Positions 29,595 to 39,294 of a stretch of DNA of 64,000 bases are shown here, piece by piece. Location of the stretch: positions 248,001 through 312,000 of the forward strand of contig NZ_PZYY01000003.1 in assembly GCF_003047265.1 (NCBI RefSeq). Direction: 5' to 3'. The DNA is from Nocardioides terrigena. Lineage in GTDB: Bacteria > Actinomycetota > Actinomycetes > Propionibacteriales > Nocardioidaceae. The notes beneath the pieces are model-generated. The model did no database searches. It had not been told where the DNA came from and worked only from the letters and a program-made list of their open reading frames with translations. Every line of letters begins with the position of its first letter. The stretch's first letter is position 1. The translations under genes and the position numbers were made by a program.

Positions 29595-30698
29595 TCAGTC
29601 GGCCCGCAGGTCCAGGACGAGCACGGCCCGGTCGTCGTCGCCCCGGGGCACCTTCGCCAGCACCGCACGGGCGAAGCCGGCGAACCCCGCGGCCAGCACG
29701 CGGGTGCGGGCGACCCCGCGCAGCCACTCCAGGCCGTCGTCGAGGTCGCGACCGCGGGTCTCGATGACCCCGTCGGTGTAGAACATCAGCGCCTCGCCCG
29801 CCCCGAGCCGGCCCTCGCTGGCGTGCAGCTCGGGGTCGGGCACCACCCCGAGCGCCGTGCCCCGGGCGTTGTCGACCTCCCACTCGCTCCGAGCGGGGAA
29901 CCAGTGCAGCACCGGCGGGTGACCGGCGCTGGTGATCGTGTAGTCACCGGTCTCGAGGTCGACCCGCACGTGCACCGCGGTGGCGAAGGACTCGTCGGAC
30001 TCCTGGCGCAGCAGGAACGCGTTGGCCGCCCGCATCAGCGCGTCCGGGGGCAGCGCGCCCAGGAGGCCGCCCAGCGCGCCGGCGAACTGCAGCGCCTGCG
30101 GCCCCACCGAGGCCCCCTTGCCGCACACGTCGACCAGCACCATCTCCAGGTGACGGTCGTCGTGCAGGTCGGCCACGAGGAAGTCGCCGGCGTAGCCGGT
30201 GCCGTGCGCGCTGAGCATCGCCGACTGCGTGCGCCACGGGTCGGGCAGCGGAGGCACGACCCCCTGGCGCTGGAGGCGGTCGCGGAGCTGGGCGAGCATC
30301 GGCTCGCTCAGGGCCACCGGTAGGCCGGAGCGCTGACGGCTGGACTGGTAGACGACCAGGCCCACCGACACCGCGAGGGTCACCAGGGTGGCGACCGCGG
30401 GTCCGTCCACGCCCTCGTGGAGGGTCGTGGCGCCGGCCGCGACCAGGATGAATCCGGACAGCACGACCAGCGGCAGGGTGCGCAGCAGCAGCACGCCCAG
30501 CAGCAGCCAGACGAACCACACCGTGACCGGCACCAGGTCCGGCGCGACCCACGCCGCCGCGAAGGACGCCGCCGAGCCCCCCAGCAGCAGGCAGAGCACG
30601 TAGACCTGGCTCCCCCGGGACCCCGTCCGCCAGCTCTGCACCCGGTCGTGGACGTGCAGCGCCAGACGGCGCGGCACGGACCCGAGAGCAGTCGACAC
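29595..30698 (-). CDS. membrane-bound PP2C/SpoIIE-type serine phosphatase
   Basis: This 367-residue protein has about four or five membrane helices (residues 30-125) followed by a PP2C/SpoIIE domain. The acidic metal-binding motifs appear as GDFLVADLHDDRHLEMVLVDVCGKG in two steps, and TSAGHPPVLH follows. It probably dephosphorylates an anti-sigma-factor antagonist. I chose the GTG at 30698 because TATTCT, a near-consensus -10, ends six bases upstream; a longer frame exists. The ankyrin gene starts 79 bp away, divergently. Confidence 0.9.
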   Translation of the reverse strand: MSTALGSVPRRLALHVHDRVQSWRTGSRGSQVYVLCLLLGGSAASFAAAWVAPDLVPVTVWFVWLLLGVLLLRTLPLVVLSGFILVAAGATTLHEGVDGPAVATLVTLAVSVGLVVYQSSRQRSGLPVALSEPMLAQLRDRLQRQGVVPPLPDPWRTQSAMLSAHGTGYAGDFLVADLHDDRHLEMVLVDVCGKGASVGPQALQFAGALGGLLGALPPDALMRAANAFLLRQESDESFATAVHVRVDLETGDYTITSAGHPPVLHWFPARSEWEVDNARGTALGVVPDPELHASEGRLGAGEALMFYTDGVIETRGRDLDDGLEWLRGVARTRVLAAGFAGFARAVLAKVPRGDDDRAVLVLDLRAD

Positions 30699-30777
30699 CT
30701 CCTGAGAATAGGTCTCGGGGACCACCGTCGGGGCCGTTCGGGCGATGTCCGCACCAGCCCCTAGGCTCGGGAGCCTG

Positions 30778-31197
30778 ATGACCGATTCACCGGACCAGTC
30801 CACCCAGCCCGCCGCCGATCCCGCCGCCGACCCCGCAGCCCTGCTCGCGGAGGTGGTCGCGTTCGCGATGGACTGCGCCCGCCAGGGCGAGACGGACCTG
30901 CTGGCGCGCTACCTCGACGGCGGGTTCCCGGTCGACCACCCCGACGACGACGGCAACACCGTGCTCATGCTCGCCGCCTACCACGGCCACGCCGGCACGG
31001 TCGGCCTGCTCCTCGACCGCGGGGCGGACCCCGACCGGCTCAACGCCCGGGGTCAGTCCCCGCTCGCCGGCGCGGTCTTCAAGGGCGAGGACGACGTCGT
31101 ACGCCGCCTGCTCGCCGGCGGTGCCGACCCCGACGCCGGCGCCCCCACCGCCCGGGCGACGGCCGAGATGTTCGGTCGCTCCGACCTGCTGGGGTGA
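30778..31197 (+). CDS. ankyrin repeat protein upstream of catalase
   Basis: This 139-residue protein has three or four ankyrin repeats ([20 protein letters not shown], then [20 protein letters not shown]). An Ala/Asp-rich N-terminal stretch precedes them. It has no signal peptide. An ankyrin protein next to catalase is known from Pseudomonas (AnkB-KatB), so a helper role for the catalase downstream is plausible. TAGGCT lies ten bases before the ATG, giving a very short leader. Confidence 0.9.
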   Translation: MTDSPDQSTQPAADPAADPAALLAEVVAFAMDCARQGETDLLARYLDGGFPVDHPDDDGNTVLMLAAYHGHAGTVGLLLDRGADPDRLNARGQSPLAGAVFKGEDDVVRRLLAGGADPDAGAPTARATAEMFGRSDLLG

Positions 31198-31324
31198 CGG
31201 GGTCGCACGACTTCCACCCCCACGGGCGGACTTTCTTGACCTGTTCCAGAGTGAGTGCGACGTTGGACACCGGGGGCCTGCACCGTCGTACCGACCCCAC
31301 CCGACCCCGCCCCCAAGGAGTGAC

Positions 31325-32914
31325 ATGCCCGACCTGCCCCAGCCCACGGACAGCTCGATCGCCACGGCCCCCTCGGAGGAGGCCCGGCTCGGATCGACCA
31401 CCGACACGGGTGCACCCGCCCCCAGCGACCGCAACTCGCTCACGCTCGGGTCCGACGGCCCGATCCTGCTCCACGACGTGCACTTCCTGAGCCAGATGGC
31501 GCACTTCAACCGCGAGCGGGTCCCGGAGCGCAACGTGCACGCCAAGGGCTCCGGCGCGTTCGGCGGGTTCGTCACCACCGAGGACGTCAGCGCCTACACC
31601 CGCGCCGGCCTCTTCCAGCCCGGTGTGAAGACCGAGATGCTGGCCCGCTTCTCCACCGTCGCCGGCGAGCAGGGCTCCCCCGACACGTGGCGCGACCCGC
31701 GCGGCTTCGCGCTGAAGTTCTACACCGACGAGGGCAACTACGACCTCGTCGGCAACAACACCCCGGTGTTCTTCATCCGCGACACCATGAAGTTCCCGCA
31801 CTTCATCCGCTCGCAGAAGCGTCGCGGCGGCAGCGGCCTGCGCGACAACAACATGCAGTGGGACTTCTGGTCGCTCAACCCCGAGTCGGCCCACCAGGTC
31901 ACCTACCTCATGGGCGACCGCGGCATCCCGAAGTCCTACCGCCACATGAACGGCTACGGCTCGCACACCTACCTGTGGACCAACGCGGCCGGGGAGAAGC
32001 ACTGGGTCAAGTACCACTTCCACAGCAAGCAGGGCGTCGAGAGCCTCAGCGACGCCGACGCGACCCGCATCGCCGGTGAGGACGCCGACTTCCACCGCCG
32101 CGACCTGTACGACGCGATCGCGGGCGGCGAGCACCCCTCGTGGACGCTGTCGATCCAGGCGATGCCCTACGAGGACGCGAAGACCTACCGCTACAACCCG
32201 TTCGACCTCACCAAGGTGTGGCCGCACAGCGACTACCCGCTCATCGAGGTCGGCACGATGACCCTCAACCGCAACCCGGAGAACTTCTTCGCCGAGATCG
32301 AGCAGGCGGCCTTCGAGCCGTCCGCGACGGTCCCCGGCATCGGCTTCTCCCCCGACAAGATGCTGCTGGGCCGGGCGTTCGCCTACTCGGACACGCACCG
32401 CTACCGGATCGGCCCCAACTACCTGCAGCTCCCCGTCAACCGTCCCCGGGTGGAGATGAACACCTACACCCAGGACGGCCCGATGGCCTTCGAGCACCGC
32501 TCGGACGACCCGGTCTACGCGCCCAACTCCTTCGGTCGCGGCTACGCCGACGAGGTCGGCGAGGTCTCCGACGGCTGGGAGGCCGACGGCGCGATGGTGC
32601 GCCAGGCCTACGCCCTGCGCCAGGACGACGACGACTTCGGCCAGGCCGGCACGCTGGTCCGCGAGGTGTGGGACGACGAGATCCGCGCCAACTTCGTCAA
32701 GACCGTCGCCGGCCACCTCCTCGGCGGCGTCGAGGGCGACGTCCTCGAGCGCGCCTTCGCCTACTGGAAGGCGGTCGACGCCGACTGCGGCAAGCAGATC
32801 GAGGAGCTCGTGCGCGCCGGTGGCCCGAACGACAACCCCGGCGGACAGCCCGACGACGCGCAGGACGACGCGTCGGACCCCGTCAGGGAGAGCGACACGC
32901 ACGCGGCCCGCTGA
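31325..32914 (+). CDS. katA: monofunctional heme catalase
   Basis: This 529-residue enzyme breaks down hydrogen peroxide. The distal His72 lies in [11 protein letters not shown], the catalytic Asn in [12 protein letters not shown] (about 145), and the heme-ligating Tyr in [12 protein letters not shown] (about 355). The length and these motifs suit a small-subunit (clade 3) catalase. Residues beyond about 490 form an acidic tail. AAGGAG precedes the ATG. The upstream 127 bp hold TTGACC at 31236 without a good -10, so expression may need an activator. A perfect hairpin follows the gene. Confidence 0.96.
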   Translation: MPDLPQPTDSSIATAPSEEARLGSTTDTGAPAPSDRNSLTLGSDGPILLHDVHFLSQMAHFNRERVPERNVHAKGSGAFGGFVTTEDVSAYTRAGLFQPGVKTEMLARFSTVAGEQGSPDTWRDPRGFALKFYTDEGNYDLVGNNTPVFFIRDTMKFPHFIRSQKRRGGSGLRDNNMQWDFWSLNPESAHQVTYLMGDRGIPKSYRHMNGYGSHTYLWTNAAGEKHWVKYHFHSKQGVESLSDADATRIAGEDADFHRRDLYDAIAGGEHPSWTLSIQAMPYEDAKTYRYNPFDLTKVWPHSDYPLIEVGTMTLNRNPENFFAEIEQAAFEPSATVPGIGFSPDKMLLGRAFAYSDTHRYRIGPNYLQLPVNRPRVEMNTYTQDGPMAFEHRSDDPVYAPNSFGRGYADEVGEVSDGWEADGAMVRQAYALRQDDDDFGQAGTLVREVWDDEIRANFVKTVAGHLLGGVEGDVLERAFAYWKAVDADCGKQIEELVRAGGPNDNPGGQPDDAQDDASDPVRESDTHAAR

Positions 32915-32940
32915 CCGCTTCGCTCGACACCTGCCTGACC

Positions 32941-32975
32941 CACGTGGGCCCCGGACACCGTCCGGGGCCCACGTG
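32941..32975 (+). terminator. catalase terminator hairpin
   Basis: A perfect 16-pair stem (CACGTGGGCCCCGGAC with GTCCGGGGCCCACGTG) closes the loop ACC. There is no T-tract. It starts 26 bp after the catalase stop and 42 bp before the next start, so it should end the catalase message. Confidence 0.8.
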
Positions 32976-33016
32976 CCGTCCGGGGCCTCGGACGACGGCC
33001 CGCTATCGTGCGCGCC

Positions 33017-33970
33017 ATGGCCCCTGACCCGACGTACGACGTGCTCGGTGCGCCGTACACCGTCGAGACCCTCGACCTCGGCGAGGACGCCGAGGGCCCG
33101 GTGCACGCGACCCTCGTGCACCGCCCGGCTCCCGAGCCGACCGACCGCGCCGTCCTGCACGTGCACGGCTTCGCCGACTACTTCTTCCACACCGAGTACG
33201 CCGAGTGGTGGAACGCGCGCGGCCACGACTTCTACGCCCTCGACCTGCGCAAGTACGGCCGCTCGCTGCGGGAGCACCAGACGCCCAACTACGTCGAGGA
33301 CCTGCGGGAGTACTTCCCCGACCTCGACGCTGCCTGGGGGCGCATCGCGGTCGACCACACCCGGATCGTCACGACCGCCCACTCCACCGGCGGCCTGACC
33401 CTGCCGCTGTGGCTGCACGACCGTCGGCCCGACGGCCTGGCCGGCGTCGTCCTCAACTCCCCGTGGTTCGACCTGCAGGGCAGCGCCTGGCTGCGCAACC
33501 CCGCCGCGCGCCTGGCCCTCGACCGGATGGGCGCCCGGCAGCCGCGCCGCCTGATCCCCCGCAAGGTCAGCGGCGTCTACACCCAGTCGCTGCACCGCGA
33601 CCACCACGGCGAGTTCGACTTCAACCTCGACTGGAAGCCCGTCGAGTCCTACCCCGTGTACGCCGGGTGGTTGCGCGCCGTGCGCCGCGGCCACGCCGAG
33701 CTGCACCGCGGCCTCGACGTCCCCGGCCCGTGCCTGGTGCTCTCCTCGACGACCTCGGCGTGGCCGACGACGATGGGCGACGCCGTGCACAGCAACGACG
33801 TCGTGCTGGACGTCGAGCAGATCCGGCGCTGGGCCTCCAGCCTGGGACGCCACGTCACCAGCATCGCCGTGGACGGTGCCCGCCACGACGTGGTGCTGTC
33901 GCTGCCGGACGTCCGGGCGCGGGTCTACGACGAGATCGACACCTGGCTGTCGACCTACGTCGACCGCTGA
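33017..33970 (+). CDS. alpha/beta hydrolase
   Basis: This 317-residue protein has the alpha/beta hydrolase layout: VLHVHGFADYFFH (oxyanion region, about 46-58), nucleophile Ser123 in TTAHSTGG, and a C-terminal His in DGARHDVVLS. The first position of the elbow is His-Ser-Thr-Gly, with Ala rather than the usual Gly before the His. It may be a lysophospholipase or monoglyceride lipase. The ATG at 33017 follows TATCGT by seven bases; a GTG three codons upstream is less likely. Confidence 0.9.
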   Translation: MAPDPTYDVLGAPYTVETLDLGEDAEGPVHATLVHRPAPEPTDRAVLHVHGFADYFFHTEYAEWWNARGHDFYALDLRKYGRSLREHQTPNYVEDLREYFPDLDAAWGRIAVDHTRIVTTAHSTGGLTLPLWLHDRRPDGLAGVVLNSPWFDLQGSAWLRNPAARLALDRMGARQPRRLIPRKVSGVYTQSLHRDHHGEFDFNLDWKPVESYPVYAGWLRAVRRGHAELHRGLDVPGPCLVLSSTTSAWPTTMGDAVHSNDVVLDVEQIRRWASSLGRHVTSIAVDGARHDVVLSLPDVRARVYDEIDTWLSTYVDR

Positions 33971-33980
33971 GCCTCGGGGC

Positions 33981-34739
33981 TCAGACCAGGAACGCCACGA
34001 GGGCCACGACGCCCACCACGACGATGAAGCCGCGCAGGACCGGTGCGGGCAGGCGTCGACCCACCGAGGAGCCGATCACGCCACCGATGACGGCGCCCAC
34101 CGCGATGAGTCCGACGATCTTCCAGTCGACGTCGGCGAGCAGCACGAAGAGCACCCCGGAGATCCCGTTGACCAGGGCGGCGAGGACGTTCTTGGCGCCG
34201 TTGAGGCGCTGGAGGGTCTCGTCGACGCCGATGCCGAGCACCGCCATCATCAGCACGCCCTGGGCGGCACCGAAGTAGCCGCCGTAGACACCGCACGCGA
34301 ACATCCCCGGCCACACCCACCAGGCCCCGCGCTCGGGCAGACCGCCGCTCGCCTCGTGGCGGCGGGCGACGTACGCCGAGATGCGCGGACCGGCGACCAC
34401 GAGGAGCAGGCCGAGGAGGATGAGCGCGGGCACGACGACCTCGAAGGCCCCCGGCGCCCAGAGCAGGAGTCCGCCGCCCAGCAGCCCGCCCAGTCCCGAG
34501 GCGCTGGCGAGGTGCAGCAGGCGTGAGCGCTGGCCGCGGAGCTCACGGCGGTAGCCGATCGCCCCGGTCACCGACCCCGGCACCAGGCCGATCGAGTTGG
34601 AGACGTTGGCCGTCACCGGCGGGACGCCGAACGCGAGGAGGGTCGGGAACGTGATCAACGTCCCCGACCCCACCACGGTGTTGATGGTGCCGGCCGCCAC
34701 GCCCGCGAGGGCGATCAGCACGGCTTCGACCCAGGTCAC
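33981..34739 (-). CDS. TauE/SafE family membrane protein
   Basis: This 252-residue integral membrane protein has about seven hydrophobic segments and the TauE/SafE motif AGTINTVVGSGTLITFP near residues 16-32. Members are proposed anion exporters, such as sulfite or sulfoacetate. The GTG start overlaps the stop of the SPFH gene as GTGA, so it is the last gene of the operon NfeD, SPFH, TauE. Its substrate is unknown. Confidence 0.93.
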   Translation of the reverse strand: MTWVEAVLIALAGVAAGTINTVVGSGTLITFPTLLAFGVPPVTANVSNSIGLVPGSVTGAIGYRRELRGQRSRLLHLASASGLGGLLGGGLLLWAPGAFEVVVPALILLGLLLVVAGPRISAYVARRHEASGGLPERGAWWVWPGMFACGVYGGYFGAAQGVLMMAVLGIGVDETLQRLNGAKNVLAALVNGISGVLFVLLADVDWKIVGLIAVGAVIGGVIGSSVGRRLPAPVLRGFIVVVGVVALVAFLV

Positions 34740-35926
34740 GCCGGGGCTGCCCCCGGGGCGCTCGGGTCGACCGGACCCTCGCCGGCGGACGGGTCCGTCG
34801 GCTCGGAGGCGACCGGCGGGGTGGCCCCGCCCAGCGTGTCCGGAGTCATGGCCGAGGAGGCCCGGCTGGGGCGCGCGGCCGACTCGGCGGCCGCGATGGC
34901 CTCCTCGACGGCCTTGCTGGCGTCGCTGAGCTCGGCGTCCGCGGAGGCGTTGATGCCGCCCTGCGGCTCGGTCGGGCCCATGTCGACACGGGTGCGCGGC
35001 GTGGCGTCGCGCGGGATGCCGGCGATCTCGTGGATCGACGAGCCGAGGCCCTCCATCGCCTTGGTGATCTCCGAGGGGATGACCCACACCTTGTTGGCGC
35101 TGCCCTCGGCGATCTTGGGCATCATCTGGAGGTACTGGTAGGCCAGCAGCGACTGGTCCGGCTGGCCGTCGTGGATGGCCTGGAAGACGGTCTGGATGGC
35201 CTGGCCCTCACCCTGAGCACGCAGGATCGAGGCCTCGCGGTCGGCCTGGGCGCGCAGGATCTGCGACTCCCGGTCACCCTGGGCGTTGAGGATCTGCGAC
35301 TGCTTGGAGCCCTCGGCGGTGAGGATCGCGGCCTGGCGCTGGCCCTCCGCGGTGAGGATGACCGCGCGCTTCTCGCGGTCGGCACGCATCTGCTTCTCCA
35401 TCGAGTCCTTGATGGAGGGCGGCGGGTCGATGCCCTTGAGCTCGACCCGGTTGACCCGGATGCCCCACTTGCCGGTGGCCTCGTCGAGGACACCGCGCAG
35501 GCCGGAGTTGATCGAGTCGCGGCTGGTCAGCGTCTCCTCGAGGTCCATGCCACCGACGATGTTGCGCAGGGTGGTCATCGTGAGCTGCTCGATGGCCTGG
35601 ATGTAGTTGGCGATCTCGTAGGTCGCGGCGACCGGGTCGGTGACCTGGAAGTAGATGACGGTGTCGATGGAGACCACCAGGTTGTCCTCGGTGATCACCG
35701 GCTGCGGCGGGAAGCTCACGACCTGCTCGCGCAGGTCGATGAGGTAGCGCAGCCGGTCGATGAAGGGGACGAGGATGTTGAGGCCGGCGGGCAGGGTGCC
35801 CTTGTACTTGCCGAACCGCTCGACGATGCCCGCTCGCGCCTGGGGCACGATCCGGACCGTCTTGGCGAGCAGGACGACGACGAACAGGACGAACAGCACG
35901 AACAGGACGAAGACTGCTGTGGGCAT
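34736..35926 (-). CDS. SPFH/Band 7 domain membrane scaffold protein
   Basis: This 396-residue protein starts with a hydrophobic anchor (residues 4-22), then an SPFH domain (RIVPQARAGIVERFGKYKGTL). It continues with a long coiled coil rich in repeats such as LTAEGQRQAAILTAEG and ILRAQ, and ends in a Pro/Ala/Thr-rich tail of about 90 residues. It is likely a stomatin/HflK-type scaffold. It is paired with the NfeD-like gene just upstream, as in many bacteria. GGGGGA precedes the ATG. Confidence 0.94.
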   Translation of the reverse strand: MPTAVFVLFVLFVLFVVVLLAKTVRIVPQARAGIVERFGKYKGTLPAGLNILVPFIDRLRYLIDLREQVVSFPPQPVITEDNLVVSIDTVIYFQVTDPVAATYEIANYIQAIEQLTMTTLRNIVGGMDLEETLTSRDSINSGLRGVLDEATGKWGIRVNRVELKGIDPPPSIKDSMEKQMRADREKRAVILTAEGQRQAAILTAEGSKQSQILNAQGDRESQILRAQADREASILRAQGEGQAIQTVFQAIHDGQPDQSLLAYQYLQMMPKIAEGSANKVWVIPSEITKAMEGLGSSIHEIAGIPRDATPRTRVDMGPTEPQGGINASADAELSDASKAVEEAIAAAESAARPSRASSAMTPDTLGGATPPVASEPTDPSAGEGPVDPSAPGAAPA

Positions 35927-35962
35927 GTATTTCCCCCGTGGAAGGTGATGGGTGCTGCGTGG

Positions 35963-36424
35963 TCAGTAGTCGAGTCGGGCGACCGGGTGGACGTAGGCAG
36001 TCGCGCCCTTGATGGCGAGGACCTCGACGGTCTCCCCCGCGGGGATCGTCATGGTGTCGTCGTAGGGACGCGCCGACCAGTCCTCCCCGCCGATCTTGAT
36101 GCGGCCGGTGGTGAGACCGCTCATCTCGGTCACGACGATGCCCTGGGTGCCGACGAGCTTGCCGTGGCCGAGCTCGAGCTCAGGGCCGGAGTGCAGCTTC
36201 TTGATCATCGACGGCCGCACCAGCGCCAGCATCGCGATCGACGCCCCCGCGGCACCGAGGACCTGGATGGCGACGTGCACGTCGGCGATCGCGAGCACCA
36301 TCCCGACGAGCGCGCCGATGGCGAGCATGCCGACGATGAGGTCCAGGCTGAACATCTCGGCCACGCCCAGCACGATGGCAAGACCCAGCCAGGCCTCCCA
36401 GAGGTGTCGCGCGAGCCAGTCCAT
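35963..36424 (-). CDS. NfeD family membrane protein
   Basis: This 153-residue protein has two to three N-terminal membrane helices and a C-terminal OB-fold (GTQGIVVTEMSGLTTGRIKIGGEDW). That is the short NfeD form without the ClpP-like protease domain. It probably partners with the SPFH protein that follows after 36 bp. The ATG is fixed by TAGGGT at 36436-36431, six bases upstream, and this promoter would drive the three-gene operon. Confidence 0.93.
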   Translation of the reverse strand: MDWLARHLWEAWLGLAIVLGVAEMFSLDLIVGMLAIGALVGMVLAIADVHVAIQVLGAAGASIAMLALVRPSMIKKLHSGPELELGHGKLVGTQGIVVTEMSGLTTGRIKIGGEDWSARPYDDTMTIPAGETVEVLAIKGATAYVHPVARLDY

Positions 36425-36453
36425 GACCTGACCCTATCCGGTGGGACGAAGGC

Positions 36454-37254
36454 TCAAACGGTGGCGCGGTGGGTGCGTCGCCGCGCGGCGTACCGACCGT
36501 CCTCGACGCTGAGCCGCAGCGGCATCTGGAAGGTCTCGGAGAGCGCCTCCTCGGTGACCACGCGCTCCAGCGGTCCCTGCGCCACGACGCGGCCCTGCCG
36601 CAGCATCATCGCGTGGGTGAAGCCGGGCGGGATCTCCTCGACGTGGTGGGACACCAGGACGGTGGCCGGCGAGTCGGGGTCGAGGGCGAGGACGCTGAGG
36701 GTGGAGACGAGGTCCTCGCGACCACCCAGGTCGAGCCCGGCGGCGGGCTCGTCAAGCAGCAGCAGCTCGGGGTCGGTCATCAGGGCGCGGGCGATCTGGA
36801 CACGCTTGCGCTCACCCTCGCTGAGGGTGCCGAAGGTGCGGTCGACCAGGTGCGCGGCCCCCACCTCGCGGAGCAGGTCGGCGGCCCGGTCGTGGTCGAG
36901 CGAGTCGTACTCCTCGCGCCAGCGGCCCAGCACGCCGTACGACGCGGACACCACGACGTCCTGCACCAGCTCGCCGCGCGGGATCCGGTCGGCGAGGGCG
37001 GCGCTGGTCAGGCCGATCCGGGGACGCAGGTCGAAGACGTCGACGGTGCCGAGCACCTCACCGAGGATGCCCGCGACGCCGGAGGTCGGGTGCAGCTGGG
37101 CCGAGGCGACCTGCAGCAGGGTGGTCTTGCCGGCACCGTTGGGGCCGATCAGCACCCAGCGCTCGTCCTCCTCGACCGTCCAGTCGATGTCGTCGAGCAA
37201 CGTCGCCTCGCCACGGCGCACCGTGAGACCTGCACACTCGATCACGGCGCTCAT
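36454..37254 (-). CDS. ABC transporter ATP-binding protein (stand-alone)
   Basis: This 266-residue ATPase has Walker A GPNGAGKTT at 37-45, signature LSEGERKRVQ near 149, and Walker B LLLLDEPAAGLD near 171-182. It resembles the ModF/YlmA-like single-domain ATPases found without a permease. No permease gene lies next to it. The ATG is fixed by TAGGGT at 37267-37262, seven bases upstream. It is divergent from the hypothetical gene at 37316. Confidence 0.92.
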   Translation of the reverse strand: MSAVIECAGLTVRRGEATLLDDIDWTVEEDERWVLIGPNGAGKTTLLQVASAQLHPTSGVAGILGEVLGTVDVFDLRPRIGLTSAALADRIPRGELVQDVVVSASYGVLGRWREEYDSLDHDRAADLLREVGAAHLVDRTFGTLSEGERKRVQIARALMTDPELLLLDEPAAGLDLGGREDLVSTLSVLALDPDSPATVLVSHHVEEIPPGFTHAMMLRQGRVVAQGPLERVVTEEALSETFQMPLRLSVEDGRYAARRRTHRATV

Positions 37255-37315
37255 GCGGCTCACCCTATCCAGCAGGCACCGCACTCCCGACGACACCGAC
37301 GTATCGTCTCCAGCC

Positions 37316-38038
37316 GTGTCACCCGAACTCCCCCTCTCCGCCCGCCTCGCCTGGTGGATGACCGCCTGGCTGCGCGGTGACGAGGTCACCGACCACGCCC
37401 TCGACGCCGTGACCCACGGCGACCTCGGGCACGTGGTCGAGGGCCTGCCCGACGGCGGTACGACGCTGCTCGACGCCTTCGTCGCGGCCCGGCGCACCGG
37501 TGCCGACCGGGCCGGACTGGCCCTGCCGGTGGAGGGCGACCTGCTGGGCCTGGGCGGACCCCGCGAGCTCAACGACGCCGCCCTCGACTCCGGCGAGGCG
37601 GTGGTGCTGGCGGGCTTCGCGCTGGTGCCCACCGTGGTCGGGGAGGTCGTGCACTGGGTCATGCACCCCTCGGCGCCCCGGCAGCTCCCCGACGTCGGCG
37701 AGGCGGACCGGTCCATGCGGGCGGCCCTCGTCGACTCCGCCAACCTGCTGGCGGACCTGGACGTCGCGCGCTGGCGTCCCGAGGTGGCGGACCGGCTGAT
37801 GAACCTGCGGCACCGGCCGGCGCTCGAGCCACCTCTGGGCATCCCCGCCCGGTGCGTCGACCTGGCGGCGCGTGGGCTGCAGGGGTGGGCGATCGTCGAC
37901 CTCGCGCTGGAGGACGACGGCGGTGCGCTGTCGTCGTACGAGATCGGGCGCCGCCGTGACGCCCTGGCACCGCTGGAGCGGGCGTCGCGCCGGGCCGTGG
38001 TGGCGGCGTGCTCGCCCGAGGTGTGGCCGGATCCATGA
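37316..38038 (+). CDS. conserved hypothetical protein
   Basis: This 240-residue acidic, Leu/Ala-rich protein has no motif I recognise and no membrane segment, so it is likely cytoplasmic. It starts with LPLSARLAWWMTAWLRGDEV and ends with SPEVWPDP. The GTG is supported by TATCGT at 37302-37307, eight bases upstream. It ends just before serB and may be co-transcribed with it. A family search is needed to name it. Confidence 0.8.
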   Translation: MSPELPLSARLAWWMTAWLRGDEVTDHALDAVTHGDLGHVVEGLPDGGTTLLDAFVAARRTGADRAGLALPVEGDLLGLGGPRELNDAALDSGEAVVLAGFALVPTVVGEVVHWVMHPSAPRQLPDVGEADRSMRAALVDSANLLADLDVARWRPEVADRLMNLRHRPALEPPLGIPARCVDLAARGLQGWAIVDLALEDDGGALSSYEIGRRRDALAPLERASRRAVVAACSPEVWPDP

Positions 38039-38073
38039 GCACCCCCCACGACGGGGATAGCCTCGGGCCCGAG

Positions 38074-39294
38074 ATGAGCGACGTCGACGAGCAGCCCAGG
38101 ACCCTCCTCGTGACCCTGACCGGCAAGGACCGGCCGGGTGTCACGTCCGCGATGTTCGCGACCCTCTCGGCCGCGGGGGTCGAGGTGCTCGACATCGAGC
38201 AGATCGTGCTCCGCCGCCGCCTCGTGCTGGGTGTGCTCATCACCGCCCCCCGGGACTGGAAGCGCCTGCGGGTCGCCATCGAGGAGACCGCAGCGGCGCT
38301 GGGCATGCAGGTCGACGTGGACCGCGGGGTCGGCGACAACCGGGTGCGCGGTTCCGGCCGCTCCCACGTCACCGTGCTCGGCGCCCCGCTGAAGGCGTCG
38401 GCGATGGCCGCCATCGCCGGGCGGATCGCCGACTGCGGCGCCAACATCGACCGGATCGAGCGGATGGCGCGCTACCCCGTCACCGCGATCGACCTCGCCA
38501 TCTCGGGCGTGGAGCCCGAGGTGCTGCGACCGCTCCTCGCCGCCGAGGCCGCCTCCCAGGGCATCGACATCGCCGTGCAGCCCGCCGACCTGCTGCGCCG
38601 GTCCATGCGGCTCATCGTCATGGACGTCGACTCCACGCTGATCCAGGGCGAGGTCATCGAGATGATCGCCGCGCACGCCGGCTGCGAGGCCGAGGTCGCC
38701 GCGGTGACCGAGCAGGCGATGCGCGGTGAGATGGACTTCGAGGAGTCGCTGCGCGCACGCGTGGCCCTGCTCAAGGACGTCCCGGCCACGGCGCTCGACG
38801 AGGTCTACGAGTCGATCGCCCTGGCGCCGGGTGCGCGCACCATGGTGCGGGTGCTGCGGCGGCTCGGCTACCGCTTCGCCATCGTCTCGGGCGGTTTCAC
38901 CCACATCACCGCCCGGCTGGCCGAGGACCTCGGCATCCACTACTCGCGGGCCAACGAGCTCGAGATCGTCGACGGCCGGCTCACCGGCCGGGTGGTCGGC
39001 GACGTCGTCGACCGGGCCGGCAAGGCCACCGCGCTGCGGGAGTTCGCCGCCGACATCGGGGTCCCGGTCGACGCGACGATCGCCATCGGCGACGGCGCCA
39101 ACGACCTCGACATGCTCAACGCGGCCGGCCTCGGCATCGCCTACAACGCCAAGCCGGTGGTGCGCGACGCGGCCGACACCTCGGTCAACGTGCCCTACCT
39201 CGACACGATCCTCTACCTGCTCGGCATCTCCCGCGAGGAGATCGAGGCCGCCGACATGGCCGACGGGATCGTCACCCCGGCTCCCCCGGTCTGA
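38074..39294 (+). CDS. serB: phosphoserine phosphatase SerB
   Basis: This 406-residue enzyme performs the last step of serine synthesis. Two N-terminal ACT-like domains (first at TLLVTLTGKDRPGVTSAMFA) precede the HAD domain. Motif I is DVDST with Asp184 and Asp186, motif II is VSGGF, and motif IV is IGDGANDLDM. I preferred the ATG at 38074, where TAGCCT ends ten bases upstream. An ATG at 38035 overlapping the previous stop (ATGA) is also possible. The 3' end overlaps the convergent methyltransferase gene by 23 bp. Confidence 0.94.
   Translation: MSDVDEQPRTLLVTLTGKDRPGVTSAMFATLSAAGVEVLDIEQIVLRRRLVLGVLITAPRDWKRLRVAIEETAAALGMQVDVDRGVGDNRVRGSGRSHVTVLGAPLKASAMAAIAGRIADCGANIDRIERMARYPVTAIDLAISGVEPEVLRPLLAAEAASQGIDIAVQPADLLRRSMRLIVMDVDSTLIQGEVIEMIAAHAGCEAEVAAVTEQAMRGEMDFEESLRARVALLKDVPATALDEVYESIALAPGARTMVRVLRRLGYRFAIVSGGFTHITARLAEDLGIHYSRANELEIVDGRLTGRVVGDVVDRAGKATALREFAADIGVPVDATIAIGDGANDLDMLNAAGLGIAYNAKPVVRDAADTSVNVPYLDTILYLLGISREEIEAADMADGIVTPAPPV

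Noticed and set aside
31198-31324. A Fur/PerR or OxyR operator upstream of the catalase.
   Set aside because: TTGACC is present but neither a canonical -10 nor a clear dyad could be found, so no regulator is named.
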